A stretch of 64,000 nucleotides of DNA from Pegoplata infirma (taxonomy: Eukaryota; Arthropoda; Insecta; Diptera; Anthomyiidae): NCBI GenBank assembly GCA_963921195.1, contig OY992540.1:192991576-193055575 (forward strand), read 5' to 3'. The translations under genes and the position numbers were made by a program. Shown piece after piece: positions 55,808-64,000 of this stretch. The notes under the pieces are model-generated. The model was not told the origin of the DNA, searched no databases, and worked only from the letters and a program-made list of their open reading frames with translations. Positions within the stretch are counted from its first letter, which is position 1; each line of letters begins with the position of its first letter.

Positions 55808-57421
55808 TTGATTGAGATAAAATATACGATATCATTTTCTGTGAGTTGAAGACGATCAGCATCAAAACTAATTAAATTATCAGACAAGCTACATGGTATC
55901 GCAGGATTTCCTATTTTTGGCGCCTTTATTTATGCTACAAATTTATTTTTAAAAAATATACATTAAAAACCGGGTAGTTCGTATATGTCTAAAACTAAAT
56001 AGTGTTATGGATTAAATAAACCCATTATTTTTTAGGGAAAATCCTAATCCAAGTAACTGGATATTATTTAATAAATAAAATTTATATTTCATTCTAAGGG
56101 CGGATTACTCAATAAAAAGTTAGCTATGTCAAAATTTGCATGAAAAAGTTAAGTTTAACGGGAAGTTTTTTATAACGGAGCATTGTGTAATCCAGCCTAA
56201 CTAAGATTTTCTTAAACTCTTAGGGCAAAAATCATTGATTAACACTAATTATTGATTATTTTCATACAAATTTGACATTTGTTAACATAGATGAGCACTA
56301 ATCATTGATTTCTTGTGATAAGTTACCAGCCATTAAAATATTTTTTTTTTTTTCAAAATTCTTAATTCTTTTCGATCACAGTTTGTCTGAGCGTGTATTC
56401 ACTTTTTTTTAATATGTTAAACAATTTTTCTCATTTTTTCTTTATGATAAAAAGGAATTAAAATTATATCATTTCCTTATTTTCGCGTTAAGTTTTCCAA
56501 TTAAAAAATAAAACAGCAGAAAAAAAAATAAAAGTGAACATATAGTACAGCTGTTTGTTTCTATTTTGATTTACAAAGAACTGAAAATGAAAAAAAAAAA
56601 ATAAATAAAAATGTCGGAAAAAATATTTAATTTGTCCAAACAAATGAAAGTTATAAGCAAAAAAGGAAGCGTTTATATATTTTTTTGTTAATTCTAACTG
56701 ATTTTTTTTTTAGTTTATATTTTAAAAAACTTTGTACTCGAGATTAAATGAAAATGTTTTTGAATATACAACACATGGGTACCATTTTCTATGAAAACAT
56801 AAAGATGAACTAAATTTAATTATTTTTTTTTTTAACAAAAAAAATTTATAATACATGAAGAAGCAAGTTAGTGGGCGATACTAAATGATTAAATAAAAAT
56901 AATTCTTAAAAGAATTTTTTAATTATTTTTCTATTTTTTTTTTATAAATATTATCAAAATTTGTTTAAGACTTCCTTAAAAAATAGATTTTAAACTTTAA
57001 AATTACCAAAATATTTTTTTTTCTTTTAAAATTGTGTTTTAAGATTTTTAAAATTTAACAAAAAAACATTGCAAAAAAAATGTGCAGAAAAATTAATTAA
57101 TTGAATCGAGCTTATTTATCAATTTATTTATCTTTTTCACTTCTTCACTTTTTTGTTTTTCTCCTTTAATAATTCCTTCACCAGTAATTTCCTGTTTATT
57201 TAACTTTAAGCTTTTGCTATAAAACTAAAAGCTTTTGTGTGCTTTTTAAGAAACTTTTTATATCCTTCCTGTGTATTAGTTGTGAACATTTTGCGCAAGA
57301 TGTCGCCCTGTCGGTTGTTGTATTTGCTAAATGCATAACTTATGGGGGTTGATTTTGTCACAAATTTTCGTTATTTAAAATAATTTCCGTTGGCAGTAAA
57401 AATTAAATCAAACATATGCAT
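55808..57421. other. Very AT-rich, nothing recognised
   Basis: Long A/T runs, no ORF of note, no terminal repeats. Could be degraded element or unique intergenic DNA. Confidence 0.5.
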
Positions 57422-57502
57422 TAGGGTGGAGCAAATTTTGACTTTTTCGAAATCCAAAATCTTTGGGGTCGGAAAAGGTTCCCTTTAAGGATCAATATTA
57501 AC

Positions 57503-58619
57503 CAGTGTTGCCACCAATAGAATTGGAAATTACATACAAAATTATCCAAAATCTCACAAATTACACAAAAAAAATTTTAACCAAAAAACAGTTTCTTTTT
57601 TTTAGTAATTCAAGAGATCATATGTAATTAAATTAATTTTTTTATTTCTCTTAATTTATTTTGTTGTGTAAAACAAGAGCTTTATTCAGAAAATGTTGAC
57701 AGGTCGACTCACATGTCTGCTCGTCTGAAAATTTTTATAACTGAAGAATAGTAATATTAAAAAAAGTTTAAGAACAATTTTTAGATTTTGGAAGGGGTAT
57801 TCTCCAGAAAAATTTTTAATTTCAAAAACTTAAGACTAGGTTTTTATGGTCAAAAATGCATGTCCGTCGTTTATTATCTAGTATTTTGTAATCAAAATTT
57901 ATAAAGTCCATATTGTCAATTATTTTTTTTAAAACGAAAATTACGATAAATGGATAAAAAACAAGTGAGATTGTTAAATTCGGCTGTGCCGAATCTTTTA
58001 TACCCTCTAAACTGTAAAAAAAATTTTCAGTTGCGTTTTTTTTTTGGGGGGGGGGGGAAGGGTTTATGGGGTTCAGTTGGGGACTTTAAGAGTACCTTCC
58101 TATCGCGATAAAAATACCAAATGCTTTATTTAACAAAAATACAAAAAAAACATATAAAAAAAGTGTATTTTTTCAGAGGTTGGTTCAGTTCTTCAAAGGG
58201 GAACTTTTTTCCCCCTTGCCCGATTTTGCCCATTCACGACATTAACCTGCCTATGGACATGAGACATATTTGTGCCAAACTTCATGAGTCTAGCTGTTTT
58301 GTTTTGGTCTGCATTGTGTTATCTACAGACAGACGGACGGACAGACGGACATTCACAGAATGTCTTAGAATCGATCATGGATCAATAATATATATACTTT
58401 ATGGGGTCCCCGACCGATATTTCGATGCGTTACAAACGGAATGACAAAGTGAGTATACCCCCATACTGTGGTTGGAGGGTATAAAAACTTAAATATGATC
58501 ATAATTAGTTTAAACTTAGTTGAGGTAAAATTACACAAAAAATTTCATTATCCAAACATTATCCAACGATTTTGAAATTGTCCAACTTTTGGATAATTAT
58601 CCAGAAAGTGGCAACACTG
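57503..58619. mobile_element. hAT-like element, CAGTGTTGCCAC ends
   Basis: CAGTGTTGCCAC (left) and GTGGCAACACTG (right) are perfect inverses. The preceding octamer is ATATTAAC (57495-57502) and the following one is ATGTAACC (58620-58627), a diverged duplication. Subterminal ATTATCCAAA-type motifs repeat. A mini-me-like copy sits inside. No transposase. Confidence 0.75.
57958..58488 (+). mobile_element. mini-me-like repeat, copy inside hAT-like element
   Basis: Starts AAAACAAGTGAGATTGTTAAA with TCGGCTGTGCCGA, carries the G-run, body, GACGGACGG tract at 58328-58350, core, TATGGGGTCCCCGACC and ends TTGGAGGGTATAAAAAC. The ORF at 58121-58444 is the recurring body ORF and is not a gene. Confidence 0.8.
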
Positions 58620-58627
58620 ATGTAACC

Positions 58628-60255
58628 TAGAGTTTTTCTTTTCCCGGACTTTTTCATTTCCCGGGAAAGCGGGATCCATTTTTAAATTTCCCGGGATCCC
58701 GGGAATTCCCGCAAAAACTAAAAACCCGAAATTTTTGTCAAAAAAATATATAAAAACCTTATGAATGCGATTACCAGGGACAGGACCTTCATGCACTAAA
58801 AAACTATGGTTTAGGCGCCTAAAATATGCACTAAAAAGTGTTGAAATATGCACTAAAAATCTTAAAATATGCACTAAAAATCATAAATATCCACTTGTTT
58901 TTTTACTTTTATTAAAAAAAAAATAATAAAATTTGAATTCAGTCTGGCATTTTAAGCTTAGATATGCATATATACAGTGTGTATAAAATGTTATTAAAAA
59001 AATAAAAATTATCTATAAAAATTTAATAATTGCTTTAATGCAAAAAAAAAATTATCAAAAAAAATTCTTAAAAATAGCTAAAAATACTAAAAAATAGCTA
59101 AAAAACTAAAATTTATACAAAATATGACCTAAAAATATGCATTTATAGCAAAAAAATAGCAAAATATGCAAAAATATGCATTTTAAGCAAAATATGCAAA
59201 AATATGCACTAACGAATCGATGCCATTTTCAAGCAAATTCTTTGATTCGCAAAGATATCTTGTTTACGCTGTTCTATGACCAGAGGGAAAAAACATGCAT
59301 TTGCATGAAAGTCCTCTCCTTGGCGATTACACTATTTATAGTGTTTATTAACACTAAAAAAATCTTATTTAGTACCTTTAAAACAACCAAAAAAATAAGT
59401 TTCAAGAAAAAAATAACAACTGTTGCTAACTAGTTTTTATAAAAAAATGGCCCAAATATGTTGGAGTCATTTAAAATTATTTTTAAGGGAATATGTTACT
59501 ACTACTTCACATCGGTTTATCTGTTTTACTAATGAAAATTCATCATTTATTATAATTCATCTCAGTTCATTTTTACAATTGGTTCTCAACGCTTTGCCTC
59601 TAAAACATATTGAAACTGATTCAGAGGAATTTCTCTATTATGTCTCTGAAACTGAATGTAACTGTTTCAGAGAAATGAAATTATAAGAAAATTTACACCA
59701 AAAATTATTCAAAAATTATTTAAAAAATTTAAAAAAAATGAAAAATTCTGGTTTCTAAAAGAAAACCCCGTTAATTTTAGAGTCATTCCTTACACAGATT
59801 TTATATCAATATATCGATTTAAAAAGAATTATGTCCAGAGACATAAATATTTCTATAGAAACAAATAATCATACTGCAAATTTTTCTAATGCTAGTCTCA
59901 GAAAGAAAATTTCTCAGCTTCTGAAAAAAAGAATCAGGTTTTGATAATTATATCCTATCGAAGATTTAGATATTGTGAGATTTTTTTCATTTCGTAAGTC
60001 TCAGATTTTATGACATTTTTTAGTTAGAAGGTCTCTCTTTGAATACTTTTTGAGCTCTCCTGGTCCCTGCCATCAATTATCAAGAATTTTAATAAAATCT
60101 CTAAAAAAATCACATGCAAAATAATCAATAGAAGTCGAAAAATCAACAATTTTAAAGAAACTAAAATTCCCGGGAATTCCCGCTCTATTTCCCGGGATTT
60201 CGGGATCGAAAATTTACGGGAAATCCCGTCCCGGGAATTCCCGTGAAAAACTCTA
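58628..60255. mobile_element. hAT-like element, TAGAGTTTTTC ends
   Basis: TAGAGTTTTTC (left) and GAAAAACTCTA (right) are inverse; both ends continue into TTCCCGGG-rich subterminal repeats (TTTCCCGGGATCCCGGG, GTCCCGGGAATTCCCG). Flanking octamers: ATGTAACC (58620-58627) and ATATTAAC (60256-60263). Internal AAATATGCACTAAAAA repeats run from about 58790 to 59215. No transposase. Confidence 0.7.
58790..59215. repeat. Degenerate repeat, AAATATGCACTAAAA
   Basis: About ten loosely spaced copies of AAATATGCA(CTAAAA), interspersed with A-rich DNA. Confidence 0.6.
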
Positions 60256-60452
60256 ATATTAACATAAAAAATATTGGCCCAGTAGGACAATGTTTTTGGG
60301 TTCTGTTTTTGACTTGAAAATCGGAAAGTTCCGAACAAAGTGAATTTTTCTTTTTAGTTTTTTTTAGCTTAAATTTTAGTTAATATGCGAACACTACTGG
60401 AAAAGTGTTTTAAAGGTATTTTTTTTTTTTGATTCTGTTTTTTAGTAGATTC

Positions 60453-61040
60453 TAGAGATGGGCACATGAGCAGATTAGAGCGTGATTCACGCGTCATCAT
60501 GCGTGATTGTGACTGAATTCAATTTTACTCACGTGATTGTGAGTGAGTGTGAGTGGAGAAAAAAATTGCGTGAGTGAGTGTGCGTGAGTATAATTTTTGC
60601 GTGAGTGAGTGTGCGTGAGCCGATTATTTTGCGTGAGTTTGCGTGATATATTTTTTCTTTAAATTTTCTTTCGGACCAAAAAAAGCAAGAAAAAAATTGT
60701 AAAATTTGGATTAACTTAAGATTTCGTCCCGAAAAAAGCAAAAAATATGTAAAATTTCGCTAAACTTTAAATTTAGCTGAAAATTTGGAAAGATTTTTGA
60801 AATTTTCGTTATTGAAATTTTTTTTTGTATAAAAAAGAGTTGCGTGAGTGTGAGTCAACGTGAGTGTGAGTGAAGCTTGCGTGAGTGCACGTGAGTGTGA
60901 GTTGTATTAAATTTACTCACGTGATTGTAAGTGAGTGTGAGTAGAAAAAATATGCTCGTGAGTGAGTGTGCGTGATTCGAAAATTCCTGTCGTGAGCGTG
61001 AGTGAGTGTGAGTCAAAAATCACTCACGCGCCCATCTCTA
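60453..61040. mobile_element. hAT-like MITE, TAGAGATGGGC ends
   Basis: TAGAGATGGGC (left) and GCCCATCTCTA (right) are inverted and GTAGATTC occurs exactly on both sides (60445-60452, 61041-61048). Subterminal regions are built of GTGAGTGAGTGTGCGTGAG-like minisatellite units. A truncated relative is at 41371-41480. Non-coding. Confidence 0.88.
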
Positions 61041-61078
61041 GTAGATTCTCTTTTTGTTTAAGTTGAAATTAATTTAAA

Positions 61079-61690
61079 ACAAGTAAGAGTGCTAAATTCG
61101 GCTGTTCCGAATCCTTTATACCCTCCAACATGCAAAAAAAAAACTCCAGGTGCGTTTTCATTTTTGGGGGTGCAAATTTCCTCTCGAATATTTGTTTTAA
61201 AATTCATTCTTATGCTTTTTGCACTAAAGAAATACAAGTTTATCATAATTTAAAATAAAATTTTATTCCACGCCCATAAAAAGGGGGCGGACCGAAAAAA
61301 CACATTTTCTAATTCTCTGGGTCCAAATGCAGCACTTTGCACTTTTTGTAGCGTAAAAATGCTGCATTTGTTAAACAAAAACACAAAAAAATCATGTAAA
61401 ACAGTGGTATTTTTCAGAGGTGGGTTTAGTTCTTCAAGGGACCCCCTAGTCCGATTTTGCTCATTTAAGAACTTTACCTGACGAGGAACATAAGACATAT
61501 TCGTGCCAAATTTCGGGAGTCTAGCTCTTTTATTTTGAACTGCATTGTGTTAACTACATACGGACGCACGGGCATCGCTAGAATGACTTTGAATCGATCA
61601 CTAATCATAAATATATACAAATACTTTATGGGGTCCTAGACCAATATTTGGATGCGTTACAAACGAGGGTATATGAAGGGTATAAAAATA
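61079..61690 (+). mobile_element. mini-me-like repeat, diverged copy
   Basis: Starts AACAAGTAAGAGTGCTAAAT with TTCGGCTGTTCCGAA, contains AGTTCTTCAAGGGACCCCC, a degenerate GTCY tract (ACGGACGCACGGGCATCGC), the TACTTTATGGGGTCCTAGACC block and a shortened end GAAGGGTATAAAAAT. Confidence 0.75.
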
Positions 61691-61949
61691 AGTTATTTTC
61701 GAAGAAATATTTTTATTAAAATTTTTTATAAAGTTTACAAAAAATGGTTTTATCATAGAAAGTCTTTTTCAATAATGTCCAAATATTAACCAATATTTTA
61801 AGCTAAAAAAATCAGACAATATTTTATTCACTTTATTCGGAACTTTCCGATTTTAAAGTCAAAAAAGGAACCCAAAGACATTGCCCGAAAAGTCCGAAGA
61901 TTTGGAAATTTGAAAAAAAGCTAAATTTGCTCCACTCTATTACACATGC

Positions 61950-62143
61950 TATACTCTAGGGCTTTTTATCCCAAAATCCCGATTATATCGCCATATCCCA
62001 AAAATTCCCGGATTATTCGAATCCCGAATCTCGAGATTTCTGATTTTCAATCCCGGGATTTTTAGAATACCGATTTTTTTTTATATATTTTTTTAATAAT
62101 TTGTATAAGATAAGAATTTTGTCGAACACAAAACAAAAATATC
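61950..62143. mobile_element. Possible terminus, CCCGGGATT-rich element
   Basis: TAGGGCTTTTTATCCCAAAA followed by ATTCCCGGATTATTCGAATCC and CAATCCCGGGATTTTTAG resembles the end of the element at 58628-60255. The other end was not found. Confidence 0.4.
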
Positions 62144-63332
62144 TAGAGTTGTCAAATATTCGTCTATTTTAAAAACCGGTTTTCGAATACTTCGAAAAAC
62201 CGCCTTTTAAAAAAATCGGTTTTTCGGTTTTGTAACTAAAAACCGATTTCGAATAATCGTTTTTTTTTTTTTTTTTTTAATTATTTATTTAATAAAAAAG
62301 TTAAACAAAACAATAAAAAAGGAAAACAAAACTAGCATGTCCGTCTGCATAAAACACGATTCAGTCCAAAATAAAAAAGCTAGACCCCCAAAATGTGGCA
62401 CAAATATGTCTCATGGTTATAGGCCGGCTACGTTCGTAAATGGACAAAATCGGACCAGGGAGAAAAAAGTTACCCCTTGAAAAACTAAACCAACCTCTGA
62501 AAAATAAAACTTTTAACATGTTTTTTTTTGTATTTTTGTAAAACAAAAGAAACCTTTTTGTAATTTTACAGTTTTTTTTTAATTTTACAAATTTCCAAGG
62601 TTCCTTACAAAAAAAATGTAAATTCACGAGATTTCCTTGTAGTAAGTTTTTCTGCGCCAAAAAAGGTATAAATTTACAATTTTATTGGTAAAAATCTTAT
62701 AAAATTACGAAAAATCTCGTAATTTTTACTAGGAATTCTCGTTAAATAGGACGTAGCAAAAAATCTAGTAAAAACACGAAACCGTTAGTTTTATCACGTT
62801 AAAAATTTGTAAATTTACGATTTTATTTGTAAAAAGCTTGTAAAATTACAAAATTATTAGTAAAAAACTTGTAAAATTACAAGGAGGAGGTAGCAAAAAA
62901 AAGTTACAAACTTTTCTTGCCGTTTTACAAGTTTTTTTTTGTGGTAAATTGAAAAAAAAACAAGTATCATACACCCATTACTTTTCAGCAATGCCTTCTA
63001 AAGCAGATATAATTTGGAAGATCTTTTAGATAATTTATCTAAGTATACTATAGTATCTAGTCAAAACCCTCTTTCAATTCAGGATTTTGAATTTCTTTTA
63101 AGGTATAATTAAAATTTTCTTTGAAGTTTTAAGATGGCTACTAAAAAACGACATTGAATGCAAAATAACAAAAAAAAAAATTAATATAAAAAAGTCGATT
63201 ATTCGAGACCAAAAAATCGGTTTCTCGAATACTTCGAAAACCGGCCTTTTCAAAAAACCGGTTTTAAAAAACCGGAAAAATACAAAAAAATCGATTTTTC
63301 GAATACTTCGGAAATCGGTTTTGACAACTCTA
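62144..63332. mobile_element. hAT-like element, TAGAGTTGTCAAA ends
   Basis: TAGAGTTGTCAAA (left) and TTTGACAACTCTA (right; with subterminal ACCGGTTTTCGAATACTTCG in both) are inverted. AAAATATC precedes the left end (62136-62143) and also appears one base after the right end (63334-63341), consistent with an 8-bp duplication plus a one-base slip. Inside are a mini-me-like body fragment (62338-62510, reverse) and TGTAAATTTACA-rich MITE-like sequence (62560-62950). Confidence 0.75.
62338..62510 (-). mobile_element. mini-me-like body fragment
   Basis: AACACGATTCAGTCCAAAAT, ATGTCTCATGGTTATAGGCC and CCCTTGAAAAACTAAACCAACC match the reversed body of mini-me-like copies. Neither end present. Confidence 0.6.
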
Positions 63333-63504
63333 AAAAATATCCAACAAAAGTTACATTTTGTACCATTTTTTTTGTGGTAGCAAAAGGTGAACCGTTTGCG
63401 GAATTTTAAGCTTACAAAAAGATTCTCAAAACTAATGGTGATTTGAAGAAACTGGTTTTGACACATCGTAACTTCTTAAAATGAAAATTGTTCTAATTTT
63501 TGGG

Positions 63505-63710
63505 CATGTCATAGACTCAATTTCGTTCCGAAGTGGAATAAGTGCTCGTAAAACGCAAAGCGAATATTTCGGAATGAAACCACTTTTGCAATTCAATTCC
63601 AATTTGATTTTTGAAAGAAACTTCATTCCGAAAAAAATATTCGTTTTGCGTTTTACGAGTAAACCACTTATTTCAAATCCGAACGGAATTGAGACTGTGA
63701 CATTCCTCTT
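63505..63710. repeat. Long inverted repeat (hairpin)
   Basis: CTCAATTTCGTTCCGAAGTG ... TCGTAAAACGCAAAGCGAATATTTCGGAATGAA (left arm) pairs with TTCATTCCGAAA...ATATTCG...GCGTTTTACGA and ATCCGAACGGAATTGAG (right arm). The arms are about 80-90 bases with a short loop near 63605. ORFs on both strands across it are symmetrical artefacts. Confidence 0.75.
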
Positions 63711-63729
63711 TACGTTATTCTTAAATATA

Positions 63730-64000
63730 CACTCAAAAAAAAAAGTTTGTAAAATTACAAGCAAAAGGTCTTGTAATTCTATTTTACTAATATTTTTGTC
63801 TTTTTACAAAAATTGTTGTATAATAAAACGGAAACTACAGTTTGCTTTGTAATTTTACTATTATATGTTGGTAAATTTATTTCACAAATTTTTTAGGTAA
63901 ATTTACAAAAAGGTGAATTATTTTACAAATTAAAAAAATATTACAAGGTGTTTAGTTTTTTTACACAAGAAAACTGTAATTGTACAACAAAATTTTACTT
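63730..64000 (+). mobile_element. CACTCAAA MITE, runs off the window
   Basis: CACTCAAAAAAAAAAGTTTG follows TA (63728-63729) and continues TAAAATTACAAG...AAACTACAGTTTGC, the inverse of the sequence at about 22750-23090. The right end lies beyond 64000. Confidence 0.75.

Larger units (their letters stand above)
57424..61937. mobile_element. GGGTGGAGCAAATTT foldback, host of nested insertions
   Basis: The left end GGGTGGAGCAAATTT and right end AAATTTGCTCCACTC are inverted, with TA at 57422-57423 and 61938-61939. Left-arm sequence at 57424-57502 and 60264-60350 (TTTTTGGGTTCTG, AAAATCGGAAAGTTCCGAA) pairs with 61800-61937, so the two pieces were contiguous before the insertions at 57503-58619 and 58628-60255. 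Two more elements (60453-61040 and 61079-61690) lie in its interior. Confidence 0.8.

Noticed and set aside
58777..60071. Further nested element with CAGGGAC ends
   Set aside because: CAGGGACAGGACC and GGTCCCTG are partly inverted, but the match is short and flanking octamers differ.

Overview
The window looks like intergenic or intronic DNA from a higher fly, most likely a calyptrate (blowfly/housefly-type) genome. It is strongly AT-rich, has no recognisable host gene on either strand, and consists largely of mobile elements nested inside one another. Dipteran hallmarks are at least ten full or partial copies of a mini-me-like repeat (a GTCY-type tract and a TA-rich tract around a conserved core), a mariner with DD34D spacing, Jockey-type and RNase H-bearing non-LTR retrotransposons, hAT-like elements with 8-bp target duplications, and many TA-flanked foldback MITEs.

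Layout. 0-8 kb: a TA-flanked MITE, a small foldback, a 0.76-kb inverted-terminal element, a decayed reverse-transcriptase fragment and an RNase-H-lineage 3' fragment carrying a tRNA-derived SINE. 8-14 kb: a mini-me-like element, a tandem-repeat element (family C) holding a 960-bp GGTAA satellite, and a composite element bounded by CAGGCGCGGATCCAGGA termini. 14-18 kb: an RNase H fragment, two SINEs, a foldback, and a 126-bp (42-codon) coding-like repeat present three times. 18-23 kb: tandemly duplicated TGTAAATTTACA-rich MITE blocks, one carrying a second MITE. 24-34 kb: two copies of a hAT-like MITE (one carrying a mini-me-like insertion, the other giving its empty site), two copies of one non-LTR element in opposite orientation (one split by an RNase H retrotransposon, the other abutting the mariner), and a second reverse-transcriptase lineage split by a 238-bp hairpin cluster and by the hAT MITE. 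35.7-44.2 kb: a second family C array broken by a nearly complete Jockey-clade retrotransposon and two MITEs. 44-53 kb: an unclassified repeat, foldbacks and a hAT-like element. 53-64 kb: the deepest nests, including a mini-me-like element inside a foldback inside another mini-me-like element, and a foldback holding at least five later insertions.

Nothing here works together as a host pathway. The protein-coding content belongs to transposons: the best is the Jockey element (gag-like ORF1 with CCHC knuckles, and ORF2 with endonuclease and reverse transcriptase), which has a frame break in each ORF. The value of the window lies in its insertion order, which target duplications and paralogous empty sites let one read, and in a few unexplained repeats: the 42-codon unit, the hairpin cluster with a 9-bp duplication, and the GGTAA array. 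All family assignments come from reading the sequence; no database search was made.
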